Shown here: positions 33,800-42,378 of the stretch, one piece after another
Layout of the letters: every line of letters begins with the position of its first letter
Position numbering within the stretch: the first letter of the stretch is position 1
Assembly: GCF_004345605.1 (NCBI RefSeq)
Contig: NZ_SLVY01000020.1
Span: 48,179 to 112,178, forward strand
Direction: 5' to 3'
Source: Rhodococcus sp. SMB37
Lineage (GTDB): Bacteria > Actinomycetota > Actinomycetes > Mycobacteriales > Mycobacteriaceae
DNA: 64,000 nucleotides
Program-made: the position numbers and the translations under genes
Notes under the pieces: model-generated
What the model saw: the letters and a program-made list of their open reading frames with translations, nothing else
The model's database searches: none
Told to the model about the DNA's origin: nothing

Positions 33800-36271
33800 T
33801 CAGTCCTCCGCCGATGAATCGTCCTCGGGGTCTTGCCGGTCGTCTCCACTGGTGACCGTCTCGAGCACCAGACCGTCAGGGCCGGTGTCGACTCGCACCG
33901 TGTCTCCCGCGCCGAGTGTTCCCGCAAGCAGCAGGTTCGACAGCCTGTTGTCGAGTTGCTTCTGGACGGTCCGCCGCAACGGGCGAGCACCGAACTCCGG
34001 TGCGAACCCTGTGTCCACCAGCCAGTCGACCGCGCTCTCGGTGATGTCCAGATCTACGTCTTGGGCTCGCAACCGCCGCCGGGTCCCGTCGAGGATCAGG
34101 TCGACTATCTCGCGCAGCTGTGCCTTGTCGAGCCGGTGGAACACCACCGTCTCATCGATGCGGTTGAGAAACTCGGGCCGGAAATGGGAGTGCAGTCGTT
34201 CCATCAGCTTCGGGGTGAGGGTCTCGATGTCTCCGCTGGTGTCGGCCAGGATGAGGTCGGACCCGATGTTGCTGGTGAGAATGACGATGGTGTTCTTGAA
34301 ATCTACTGTGCGGCCTTGCGCGTCGGTGACATGGCCGTCGTCGAGGAGCTGAAGAAGCACGTTGAACACATCGGTGTGCGCCTTCTCGATCTCGTCGAAC
34401 AGGACCACCGAGTACGGCTGACGGCGAACCTTGTCCGTGAGTTGCCCTGCCTCCTCGTACCCGACGTAGCCCGGGGGAGCCCCGACCAGACGGGAGACGG
34501 TGTGCTTCTCCTGGAATTCGCTCATATCGAAGCGAATCATCCGGTCCTCATCACCGAACACGGCCGCAGCAAGCGCCTTCGCGAGTTCGGTCTTGCCGAC
34601 CCCGGTGGGGCCGAGGAACAGGAACGAGCCGATCGGCCTGTTCGGGTCGGACAAGCCTGAGCGCGCCCTGCGCACCGCTTCGGCCACTGCTGAGACTGCT
34701 TGTTCCTGCCCGACCACGCGAGCGTGGAGCACGTCCTCGAGGTCCAGGAGCCGTTGGCGTTCTTCTGCTGTCAGTTCGGAGACCGGGATGCCGGTCTGTC
34801 GCGAGATCACTTCGGCAATGTCGACGACCTCGACCTGCGGTGTCGACGCCGAGCCGCTCGATCCGACGCGCTCCTCGAGGGCAGCGATCTCGTCTTTCAA
34901 CTCGCCGGCTTTGGCGTAGTCCTCGGCGGCAACCGCAGTGTCCTTCTCCCGCTCGAGTCGCGCCAGTTCTTCCTCTTGCGAACGGGTGTCCGCATCGGGC
35001 GTTTTGGTGCGCAGACGTACTCGAGCCCCGGCTTGATCGACCAGATCGATCGCTTTGTCGGGCATGAAGCGGTCGGTGATGTACCGGTCGGACAGTTCGG
35101 CTGCAGCCACCAGTGCTTCGTCGGTGTAGTGCACCTGATGGTGTTCCTCGTAGACGTCGATCAGTCCGCGCAGAATTTCGATGGTGTCGTCCACCGACGG
35201 CTCGGACACCATCACCGGCTGGAATCGCCGTTCGAGCGCCGCGTCCTTCTCGATGTAGCGGCGGTACTCGTCGATCGTGGTCGCGCCGACCGCGTGCAAC
35301 TCTCCGCGCGCGAGGGCCGGCTTGAGGAGATTGCCGGCATCCATCGAGCCTTCGCCGCCACTGCCCGCGCCGACGATCGTGTGCAACTCGTCTATGAAGA
35401 GGATCAACTCGTCGGAATGTTCGCGAACCTCGTCGAGGATCTTCGTCAACCGCTCCTCGAACTCGCCGCGATACTTGCTCCCCGCGACCAGCGAACCGAC
35501 GTCGAGAGCTACGACGCGTCGATCGGCCAGCGTCGACGGTACGTCTCCGTTGACGATTCGCTGCGCCAAACCCTCCACGATCGCGGTTTTGCCCACGCCG
35601 GGATCACCGATCAGGACCGGATTGTTCTTTCGCCGACGGGAGAGGATCTCGATGGTCTGCGCGATCTCGTCTGCGCGCCCGACCACAGGGTCCACGTTGC
35701 CCGCGCGAGCTTCTGCGGTCAGATCTCTGCCGTACTCGTCGAGTGTGGGCGTCGTGCTCTGTGATGTGTCGCGGCGACCGCCGGTATCGAGCTTGGCGCC
35801 CGCCAGCGCGTGAGCAGCCGGGTTCTCGCTGTTCGCGGCAATGCCGTAGAGGATGTGTTCGGGACCTATGTAGCTGATGCCGGACTGTCCGGCCTGCTGC
35901 TGGGCGACTCTCAGGGCACGTTTGGTCGCAGGACTGAGCGTGACCCGCTCACCGTCGCTGCCTTCGCCTTCGTCTCCGGCAAGGGAGCGCATCTGCTCTG
36001 CGACCGCATCGGGATCCAGACCCAGACCACTGATCACGCCGCGAGTCGGGTCGTTGAGTGTGGCGGCATACAGAAGATGTTCGGGGGTCAGCTCCGCACT
36101 GCCCCACTCCGTGGCTGCCTTCCTGGCCTCGGAGACCAATTGTTTCGCATCGTCGTTGAGCAACCGGCTCAGATCCACCCGTTGCACCTGCGGTTGACGG
36201 AGTCCGCCGGAGCTGAAGAATCGTTCGAAGATGTCGTCGAACGGGTCGCGAGAGAGCCAGCTGTCGGTCAT
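33800..36271 (-). CDS. Class I Clp/Hsp100 AAA+ ATPase, ClpC-like without evident ClpP loop
   Basis: 823 residues. An unusual N-terminal extension with [15 protein letters not shown] (9-23), a Clp N-domain (about 35-165), AAA1 with Walker A GDPGVGKT at 222-229 and Walker [10 protein letters not shown], a short UVR-type middle segment ([16 protein letters not shown]), and AAA2 with GPTGVGKT and [10 protein letters not shown]. The ClpP-docking loop (hydrophobic-Gly-Phe) expected after SNIG in AAA2 is missing: [15 protein letters not shown] runs into the next helix. It may therefore act as a stand-alone unfoldase or disaggregase. ATG with GGAGCG upstream; longer open frame upstream overlaps another gene. 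ClpB and ClpC1 proper are different proteins. Confidence 0.85.
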   Translation of the reverse strand: MTDSWLSRDPFDDIFERFFSSGGLRQPQVQRVDLSRLLNDDAKQLVSEARKAATEWGSAELTPEHLLYAATLNDPTRGVISGLGLDPDAVAEQMRSLAGDEGEGSDGERVTLSPATKRALRVAQQQAGQSGISYIGPEHILYGIAANSENPAAHALAGAKLDTGGRRDTSQSTTPTLDEYGRDLTAEARAGNVDPVVGRADEIAQTIEILSRRRKNNPVLIGDPGVGKTAIVEGLAQRIVNGDVPSTLADRRVVALDVGSLVAGSKYRGEFEERLTKILDEVREHSDELILFIDELHTIVGAGSGGEGSMDAGNLLKPALARGELHAVGATTIDEYRRYIEKDAALERRFQPVMVSEPSVDDTIEILRGLIDVYEEHHQVHYTDEALVAAAELSDRYITDRFMPDKAIDLVDQAGARVRLRTKTPDADTRSQEEELARLEREKDTAVAAEDYAKAGELKDEIAALEERVGSSGSASTPQVEVVDIAEVISRQTGIPVSELTAEERQRLLDLEDVLHARVVGQEQAVSAVAEAVRRARSGLSDPNRPIGSFLFLGPTGVGKTELAKALAAAVFGDEDRMIRFDMSEFQEKHTVSRLVGAPPGYVGYEEAGQLTDKVRRQPYSVVLFDEIEKAHTDVFNVLLQLLDDGHVTDAQGRTVDFKNTIVILTSNIGSDLILADTSGDIETLTPKLMERLHSHFRPEFLNRIDETVVFHRLDKAQLREIVDLILDGTRRRLRAQDVDLDITESAVDWLVDTGFAPEFGARPLRRTVQKQLDNRLSNLLLAGTLGAGDTVRVDTGPDGLVLETVTSGDDRQDPEDDSSAED

Positions 36272-36453
36272 TGTCGCTCCACGGGGTTGACTTGAGTACC
36301 GGTTTCCACAGGAGGTTCGGCATGCATCTACGTTGCGGCACAAATCATTTTCGGAGACGTGCTTCACCGGGATGCGTGTCGACCAATGAGTTAGATCGTA
36401 GCCTCCGAACCCACGATTTGTGTGCGGGTCGGCGGATCCGGGCGAGACCCGAT

Positions 36454-37368
36454 TCACCACCGCGTCTCGACTCCACGCGCCGCTCGGAACCGATCGAACA
36501 GCGGCGCCGGCCGCAGAAGTTCGACGGAGTCGGGTCGGGCGACGAGGTGCCGGCCTTCCGTCCGGATGTGCAGGCGCCGGATCAATTCGACGAGCGCGTT
36601 GGGTTCGCTCACCAGCACGTACGCAGTGAGAATCTCGTACTCCTCGTCGAACGGCACGAGCTTCACGGTGGGTACCGGACCTGGCACGCGCAGTCGGATC
36701 ATCGGGTAGTGGATGGTTGCACCCTTTGCGTGGACGGTGTACACGTCGGACACGACATCCTCGATGTCGTCCCACTTTACGAATGTGTCGTAAGTGCGAA
36801 CACGGAGTCTGCGGATCGTCACGCGACGTCTGATTCCGTCCTCGTGCAATCTCACCGTGGTGCTGCGGATCCCCAGCGGGAGCAGTGCGATCACCAGTGT
36901 CGCGACGGCGGTCGAGGCGATGAACGGAACGTGCTCGGCCACTTCGTCGCGTGGGATAAATACTGCGTCTGCGTGTGCTGCCCAGGCGTAGATCATGACA
37001 GCGCCGACCGGTGTCACCAATGCTGCAATCAGGGCGGCCAGTAAGAGTGTTTTTCTCCCCGTGGGTATTTCGATGCAGGGGCCGTGTTCGATGTCCGCGT
37101 GCGTTGTAATGCGGCGGCTCAGTCCTATCGAGAAGAATCCGGAGGCCTCGATAAGCGAGTATGTCAGAAACACAAAGGCAATGGCGGCGAAGATGCCCAA
37201 CCACCAGATTCCGATATCGTCGTCCGAGAGCATTTCGGGTAGATGGACGGCGATGAAGACGAAGCCGCACGCGGATGCCAAGCCCGCTGCAAGTCTGAAG
37301 GGGAGGAATCTCTGAGGCCAGTTGGGTATCGCCTTGGCCTCCGCGTGCACCATTTCTTGGTTGTCCAT
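36454..37368 (-). CDS. Membrane protein of a three-copy family, copy 1
   Basis: 304 residues. N-terminus (NWPQRFLPFR), two membrane helices (about 24-45 and 53-75), the short motif HGPCIEIPTGR, two more helices (about 108-128 and 145-168), then a soluble domain with KWDDIEDVV and the family ending SEPNALVELIRRLH and LLRPAPLFDRFRAAR. The same order is found in the genes at 37923 and 38962. I do not recognise the family; it may be PH-like after the helices. The ATG directly abuts the stop of the LpqN-like gene. Last gene of the putative type VII effector operon; candidate immunity protein. Confidence 0.7.
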   Translation of the reverse strand: MDNQEMVHAEAKAIPNWPQRFLPFRLAAGLASACGFVFIAVHLPEMLSDDDIGIWWLGIFAAIAFVFLTYSLIEASGFFSIGLSRRITTHADIEHGPCIEIPTGRKTLLLAALIAALVTPVGAVMIYAWAAHADAVFIPRDEVAEHVPFIASTAVATLVIALLPLGIRSTTVRLHEDGIRRRVTIRRLRVRTYDTFVKWDDIEDVVSDVYTVHAKGATIHYPMIRLRVPGPVPTVKLVPFDEEYEILTAYVLVSEPNALVELIRRLHIRTEGRHLVARPDSVELLRPAPLFDRFRAARGVETRW

Positions 37369-37926
37369 CTATCGATCCAATTCGGTGTGCGTATCCACAA
37401 CCATCAACCCGCGGTGAATCGTCGATGCGTCGGAGGCGAGTGTCACATCGGGCTCAGCCCGTGTGGTAACGGTCAGCTGGGTGAGGTACCGGTCGTATTC
37501 GACATCGACGACGAGGAATCGAGTTGTTGCGTCGAACCAAGCATCGCCGACGTTGTAGATGCCTCGTGTGACAACCGAGCGATGGGAATCGAAGTTGTCG
37601 GTGTCGGAATGATATTCGGACCACCGGGGGAGTGAGCGGCATTCGGATGCGGCGGCATAGAGGAGTTCGTCGGTGGGGCGCCAGCGTGAGAGGCGGCCAT
37701 GGAGTAGCACCGCGTTGGGTGTCCATCCGTCTTCTGTGTGTTCGGGCGCGACGAGGACCGCGTATGCGTGGGGGAACACTTCGTTGGGTACGGGGGTCCA
37801 CCCGGCCGGAGTTGGGATCGTGACGTGCGGGTGTCCCGGTTCCTCGGGAGGGCAGGCGATGAGCTCGACTTCGTGACTTTCGAGGTATGTACGGAGGGTT
37901 TCTGGGGTCGGGTTCTGAGGGTTCAC
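37369..37926 (-). CDS. LpqN/LpqT-like protein without signal peptide
   Basis: 185 residues. It follows the LpqN/LpqT pattern: TLRTYLESHEVE, then PHVTIPTPAGW, an AYAVLVAP strand, a central helix with LPRWSEYHSD, and paired strands near the end. Mycobacterial LpqN is a secreted lipoprotein; here there is neither signal sequence nor lipobox. GTG start overlapping the stop of copy 2 (GTGA), and its own stop abuts the next ATG, so it is fully embedded in the operon. Role unknown; it may be a soluble partner of the secreted protein or of the membrane paralogues. Confidence 0.6.
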   Translation of the reverse strand: MNPQNPTPETLRTYLESHEVELIACPPEEPGHPHVTIPTPAGWTPVPNEVFPHAYAVLVAPEHTEDGWTPNAVLLHGRLSRWRPTDELLYAAASECRSLPRWSEYHSDTDNFDSHRSVVTRGIYNVGDAWFDATTRFLVVDVEYDRYLTQLTVTTRAEPDVTLASDASTIHRGLMVVDTHTELDR

Positions 37927-38843
37927 ACCTTTCCCCCCTGGGTGCGTGCGGCGAGGAAGCGTTCGCGTAGCGGGGGTGGCCGCAGGAATTCAATCGAATC
38001 GCAATCGCTCAGAATGCTTCGCTTGTCGGGGTTCTCGTGGAAGAAGCGAAGCAATCTGTAGATGGTATTCGGTTCCCCGGTCAGGCGATAGACGGGAACT
38101 TCGAGGCTGCTCACTTTGTCTCCGGTTCGGGGATCAACGACCTCACCGTCGATTCTGATCACAGGGTGGCGTGTGGGGGAATTGCTGTTCGGCCCGGAAT
38201 AGAGGGTCGGGGTGATCGATTCGATGTGATCCCACTCGATGACCTGCTCGGTTGTACTCGTGAAGAAGGGTATGTGGCGACGCACCACGAGATGAAGCCC
38301 GTTGGGGTAGATCCCGAGGAAAGTCGGCGTTCGGATGACCAGAGAGAGGATGAAAATGGCGAGTGAGAGTGTTCCGAGAACGGCCGCACCCACTGGTCCG
38401 CCGATGCGTAGGAACACCTCGTCGAGCAAGGTGAAGTCGCCCTGGTTCTGATGGGGCAGTAGCGCGGGGAGTGTGGCAATCGGGAGGCTGCACAGTAGGA
38501 GAATCACGAGCAGATCTCGTTTGTGAGGGATGTGGATGCCGTTTTCGTGCTCACTGTTCTGGTTTCGGGTCACGCGCCGGGACACAGTGAGGTGGCGGCA
38601 CCCACCCCCTGAGAGCGCGATTCCAGCGGCCGTCGACATCAGGAGGGTGAAACCCGCGAATCCGACCGCGGTGTCGGGCTCGTTCCTCCGAACACCTTCC
38701 AACGCGAAGACGCTGAATACTGCCGCCAAAGGGAGTGAAACTGCGGCGGCGATGAGTTTCCCTCGCTCGAGGCGCTGCGGCCACGGCGCTTCGTAGGAGG
38801 AACGAATGTGGTCACTGAGCGAATACGATGGGTTTCGGGGCAC
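37923..38843 (-). CDS. Membrane protein of the three-copy family, copy 2
   Basis: 306 residues from a GTG with AGGAG five bases upstream; an in-frame TTG at 38957 would add 38 residues but lacks similarity to the paralogues, whose N-termini start near PWPQRLERGK. Two N-terminal helices, HENGIHIPHKR, two further helices, then IEWDHIESITPT and the shared ending GEPNTIYRLLRFFHENPDKR and FLRPPPLRERFLAAR. Codon use is more AT-rich than in neighbouring core genes. Candidate immunity protein. Confidence 0.65.
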   Translation of the reverse strand: MPRNPSYSLSDHIRSSYEAPWPQRLERGKLIAAAVSLPLAAVFSVFALEGVRRNEPDTAVGFAGFTLLMSTAAGIALSGGGCRHLTVSRRVTRNQNSEHENGIHIPHKRDLLVILLLCSLPIATLPALLPHQNQGDFTLLDEVFLRIGGPVGAAVLGTLSLAIFILSLVIRTPTFLGIYPNGLHLVVRRHIPFFTSTTEQVIEWDHIESITPTLYSGPNSNSPTRHPVIRIDGEVVDPRTGDKVSSLEVPVYRLTGEPNTIYRLLRFFHENPDKRSILSDCDSIEFLRPPPLRERFLAARTQGGKV

Positions 38844-38961
38844 CCTCACTCCTGAACTCGATGGGAACCCGATACAGGGATGCTGGTTCGACGCCGGACC
38901 CTGTGAAGAAGGGTCCCGACCCGAGGGAGGATGCTGAGCCGACCCCTGTGCGACCAAGGTT

Positions 38962-39894
38962 TCACGCTTCTCTCTTCAGGGTGCGAGCGATGCGAAAGCG
39001 TTCGAGTAGTGGAGGGGGCCTCAGGAGTTCGGCTGCGTTCGGCTCGCTGATGAGTTTCCGGTCGTCCGGGTTCTCGTGAAGGCGTTTCAGCAGTGCGAAG
39101 AGCGTGTTGGGTTCGGAGGTCAGAGCGTGGGCCATGAGTGCGATCTTGTACTCTCCGTCATGCGGCGTTCGCAGCTTCTTCGGGATGGCAGAAGACGTTT
39201 GTAGGTCGATGCCGGGGTGTTGAAACGAGTCGATGGTTCGCCCATCGATACGCGTAATGTCCTGCCATCTCACGAATACCTCGGATTCCTTGGTGGATAG
39301 CAGAATGCGTCGACGGGAGTAACGTTCGACGCCCTCGCCGTAAATACTTACGACGATGTCGACTCTGATCCACGAGGCGAACAGTGCGAGCGTGACCGCA
39401 ACAGCCGCGAGCGTGGCCATGTAGATCGCCCCCGTACGAGAGTTTCGCCCATCCGGTAGCAGCGACTCGTCCACGCCTATGAACCAACCGACAGACGCGG
39501 CGACACCGTAGGCCGCGGCGGCGACGAGCAAGGCGATCAGGAGAGGGGCCAGCATGCGGCTCGTCGGAATTGATACTCCATTGCCATGGGTTGGGTCTTG
39601 AACTGGGCGAATCTTGCCCGACAGTCCTATGAGCCGAAATCCTGCCTCGCGCAGCATCGCAACGGTGAGCATCGCCATCATCGATGCGCCGCCACCGTAT
39701 CCGATGGTGGCCAAAGGATACCCACTCCGCCAGCTTTCTGCGGCGGTCGAGAAGCCAAGTACCGTGATTGCCGACATTCCCACCGAGCCCATCAGCAAAG
39801 CCGGACGGAACGGTTGCGGCCATTCCGGGCGGCCGTACCCAGCGGGGGACTCTTCGGGTCCTGGTGGATTCGTGGCGTGGTTCAGTGCAGGCAT
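38962..39894 (-). CDS. Membrane protein of the three-copy family, copy 3
   Basis: 310 residues. EWPQPFRPALL, two helices (about 31-50 and 63-82), HGNGVSIPTSR, two more helices (about 113-133 and 155-175), VRWQDITRIDG and the shared ending SEPNTLFALLKRLHENPDDR and LLRPPPLLERFRIAR. ATG with AAGGAGAG upstream, 45 bases after the stop of the WxG protein, hence the first of the three to be translated. Best placed candidate for direct immunity to that protein, by analogy with other type VII effector loci; not shown. Confidence 0.7.
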   Translation of the reverse strand: MPALNHATNPPGPEESPAGYGRPEWPQPFRPALLMGSVGMSAITVLGFSTAAESWRSGYPLATIGYGGGASMMAMLTVAMLREAGFRLIGLSGKIRPVQDPTHGNGVSIPTSRMLAPLLIALLVAAAAYGVAASVGWFIGVDESLLPDGRNSRTGAIYMATLAAVAVTLALFASWIRVDIVVSIYGEGVERYSRRRILLSTKESEVFVRWQDITRIDGRTIDSFQHPGIDLQTSSAIPKKLRTPHDGEYKIALMAHALTSEPNTLFALLKRLHENPDDRKLISEPNAAELLRPPPLLERFRIARTLKREA

Positions 39895-39939
39895 GTCGGC
39901 TCTCCTTGGACAAACTTCCGTCGAAATTCGGTCAATGAC

Positions 39940-40932
39940 TCAATCCCAGTTCTTCTGAAGGTATTTCGACGTCACCCATGTTGCTAACCCGCCGACTGCC
40001 GCACCGACGATGATTCCTACGGCGGTCCCTGCGCCAGGAACAATCATGGTTCCCAGAGTCCCACCGATTTTTGTGCCAAGGTATGTTCCTCCGAGGCCTG
40101 CGGCAGCGCCTGCACCCTCTGTCATCACAGCCTTGGTAGGATCCATGCCTCCTTCGATGTCGTTGTTGATCGCCGGTATCGTTCCAATCGCTGCGGCGAA
40201 GGGGCCGAGTCCCTTCGATACTCCGATCGCTACGTCGTCTCCCGCGGAGACGACTGCCCGCGTAAATGTCTTCTCGGTCACCTCGGACATGAGTCCGATC
40301 GTGGACGCGGCAACGGTGGCGGACACGTCCGGTACCCACGAGAACGTGCCATCGTCGGATCGGATGACTTCGCCCGGTGTTGCTGCCTTGGCGGCATCTT
40401 CCAGCACGGCGATTGTGTTGTTGATGCGACCCGTTACGTCGTTGGCGGCTGTCGTGGCTTGCTGGAGTGCGTCGACCAGCGCGACACTCAGTTCGGCGGC
40501 CTGGCGTTCGAGTTGGAGTGCTGCGGTGTCGTAGGTCGCGCCGGACGGCAGCAGTATGCGAAGTAGTGCGATCTGGCTCGCTGCGTCGACGATTCCGTTG
40601 TCGTGCACCGTAAACGATTGAGATTCGGCCGCCTGCACCAGCCCGGCCACGTGCATCCGGGCGCCTTCGATGATCGGCGCGCTGATGCGGTAGGCGTCGG
40701 CGACCTGCAGGAGCGCTCCGGCGATGGCGCTGCCGAGCGAGCGTTCGCGGACGACCCGGAGGGCGGCGGCGTTGGCGGCGTCGCCTTTCCACTGCTCGGC
40801 GAGGGCGTCCTGATCGTTGAGTAGGCCCTTCATACGGGCGTCGAGTTTGTCGACGAGCACATCGAGCTCGTCAGCGGTTGCGCGGAGGGCGTCAGGGTTC
40901 CAGGATTTGACGGCGGAGACGCCGGGACTCAC
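39940..40932 (-). CDS. WxG-motif protein with glycine-rich C-terminal hydrophobic segment (putative type VII effector)
   Basis: 330 residues. N-terminal helical hairpin with the motif QWKGDAANAA (WKG at 48-50), the hallmark of WXG100-type substrates; a middle helical part; and a C-terminal stretch rich in Gly and Ala (about 274-318: GAGAAAGLGG, GTKIGGTLG, GAGTAVGIIVGAAVGGLA) that resembles a glycine-zipper membrane segment, ending WVTSKYLQKNWD. GTG start overlapping the stop of the EspC-like gene (GTGA), so the pair is co-translated as many type VII heterodimers are. No enzymatic motif is seen. A pore-forming or membrane-depolarising effector is a reasonable guess; a structural surface protein is the alternative. 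Confidence 0.65.
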   Translation of the reverse strand: MSPGVSAVKSWNPDALRATADELDVLVDKLDARMKGLLNDQDALAEQWKGDAANAAALRVVRERSLGSAIAGALLQVADAYRISAPIIEGARMHVAGLVQAAESQSFTVHDNGIVDAASQIALLRILLPSGATYDTAALQLERQAAELSVALVDALQQATTAANDVTGRINNTIAVLEDAAKAATPGEVIRSDDGTFSWVPDVSATVAASTIGLMSEVTEKTFTRAVVSAGDDVAIGVSKGLGPFAAAIGTIPAINNDIEGGMDPTKAVMTEGAGAAAGLGGTYLGTKIGGTLGTMIVPGAGTAVGIIVGAAVGGLATWVTSKYLQKNWD

Positions 40933-41228
40933 CGGGGTAGGTCCATCGCCGTGAGTGCTGCGACGAAGTCGGTCTCGGCGATCTCGTAGTCGTCTGCCGC
41001 ACCGTTCGAGATGTCGGTGACTTCGAGGAGACGCTGACGGATGTTGGCCAGTGCCTGTGCGGTTGCGAGGTGACCGCGCGCACCCGTGTCGCTGAAACCG
41101 GTTTCGGGGAGTGCTGATTGCGAGTATGCGTACGGAGCGCCGATATCCCATTCCCCGATGGCGTCGGCTACGCCACTGACGGATGCGGCGAACGCATGAA
41201 GTGCCTGCGGATCTACTTTCAACGTCAC
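40929..41228 (-). CDS. EspC-like small type VII secretion partner
   Basis: 99 residues, helical, of the EspC-type family of ESX-secreted small proteins (opening TLKVDPQALHAFAASVSGVA). The C-terminal part holds DDYEIAETD, giving the general type VII signal YxxxE at residues 81-85. GTG chosen because GGGGGGA lies five bases upstream and the family N-terminus starts there. First gene of the operon; a weak -10-like TATACA on the minus strand lies about 130 bases upstream (41357-41362). No core ESX machinery is present in this window. Confidence 0.7.
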   Translation of the reverse strand: MTLKVDPQALHAFAASVSGVADAIGEWDIGAPYAYSQSALPETGFSDTGARGHLATAQALANIRQRLLEVTDISNGAADDYEIAETDFVAALTAMDLPR

Positions 41229-41412
41229 GACTGTCCCCCCGACAGAACCCCCCGATGTGTCCGGGCGTGACGATAGCAGAGCGGGTGGAGGGGCTTTCAG
41301 GTCCCGGTCGTGGATTGCCGCAACAGCTTCGGACAGGTGCAACTTTTCGTTCGGGTTGTATATGTCCGTGCAGGTGGGATCGACCGTGAGATATGAAGGA
41401 GTGGAACAAATG

Positions 41413-41450
41413 CGAGTCCTGCCGGTCCGGGAGTGGACCGACAGGACTCG
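41413..41450 (-). terminator. Hairpin after fadB2
   Basis: CGAGTCCTG-C-CGGTCC (41413-41428) and GGACCG-A-CAGGACTCG (41435-41450) pair at 15 of 16 positions with a 6-base loop, 16 bases past the fadB2 stop. It insulates the type VII-like operon from fadB2. Confidence 0.7.
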
Positions 41451-41466
41451 ACAGATATTGCTGGGA

Positions 41467-42321
41467 CTACTTGTAGCTGTAGAAGCCCTCACCGGTCTTG
41501 CGGCCCAAACGGCCCGCTTCGACCATGCGACGCAGTAGCGCCGGCGGCGCATAGTTCGGCTGAGCGAACTCGTCGTACAGCGACTGTGCTGCGTTGAGCG
41601 CGATGTCGAGTCCGACGGTGTCGAGCAGCGTCAGCGGACCCATGGGGTAACCGCAGCCGCCCTTCATCGCGGCGTCGATGTCTTCCTTTGTTGCGTAACC
41701 CGACTCGAGCATCCGCACCGCGTCGCACAGGTACGGGATGAGCAGTGCGTTGACGATGAAGCCGGCGCGGTCGCCTGCGCGCACGGCGGTCTTGCCGAGG
41801 GTGTTCTTGGCGTACTCGAACACCGTGTCGGCGGCGGCCTCGTCGGTGGTGAGTGCCGAGATGATCTCGACGAGCGGCATCACCGGCACCGGGTTGAAGA
41901 AGTGGACGCCGACGACCTTGCCGGGACGCTGCGTCGCCTGCGCCATCTTGATCACGGGTATCGACGACGTGTTGGTTGCGAGGATTCCCTCGGGCTTGAC
42001 GATCTTGTCGAGCTCCGCGAAGATCTCGACCTTCAGGGACTCGATCTCGGGTGCGGCCTCGATGACGAGGTCGCGGTCGGCGAACTCGCCCATATCGAGC
42101 GTGACCTTGATACGAGCGAGGATCGCGTCGGCGTCCTCCTGGGTGATCTTGCCGGACTTGACGCCGCGTCCGATCGACTTCGCGAGACGTTCGCGCGCGG
42201 CTTCGGCGAACTGCTCGGTCGTCTCCTTGACGAGCACGTCGCTACCGGCCTTCGCGCACACCTCTGCGATACCGGCACCCATGGTGCCGCCGCCGATGAC
42301 GCCTACTTTTTCCACAGCCAC
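41467..42321 (-). CDS. fadB2: 3-hydroxybutyryl-CoA dehydrogenase
   Basis: 284 residues. NAD-dependent oxidation of 3-hydroxyacyl-CoA (or the reverse). Rossmann motif GVIGGGTMGAGIAEV at 7-21, NTSSIPV, catalytic His in GVHFFNPVPVMPLVEI, and the C-terminal MGPLTLLDTVGLD. GTG start; the protein matches the usual length. It follows the acyl-CoA dehydrogenase gene on the same strand. Confidence 0.92.
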   Translation of the reverse strand: MAVEKVGVIGGGTMGAGIAEVCAKAGSDVLVKETTEQFAEAARERLAKSIGRGVKSGKITQEDADAILARIKVTLDMGEFADRDLVIEAAPEIESLKVEIFAELDKIVKPEGILATNTSSIPVIKMAQATQRPGKVVGVHFFNPVPVMPLVEIISALTTDEAAADTVFEYAKNTLGKTAVRAGDRAGFIVNALLIPYLCDAVRMLESGYATKEDIDAAMKGGCGYPMGPLTLLDTVGLDIALNAAQSLYDEFAQPNYAPPALLRRMVEAGRLGRKTGEGFYSYK

Positions 42322-42378
42322 TACGAAGACTCCTGATCAGTGTGATGTTCGAGCTGGTCCAAACCTAACCGACCTGTG

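Noticed and set aside
36291..36297. HspR (HAIR) operator upstream of the Clp gene
   Set aside because: Only the half-site CTTGAGT is present; the mirrored half ACTCAAG at the right distance is missing.
36272..37270. N-terminal extension of the Clp ATPase frame
   Set aside because: The frame is open for 333 more codons but runs over the copy-1 membrane protein gene on the same strand in another frame, and is Arg-rich without similarity.
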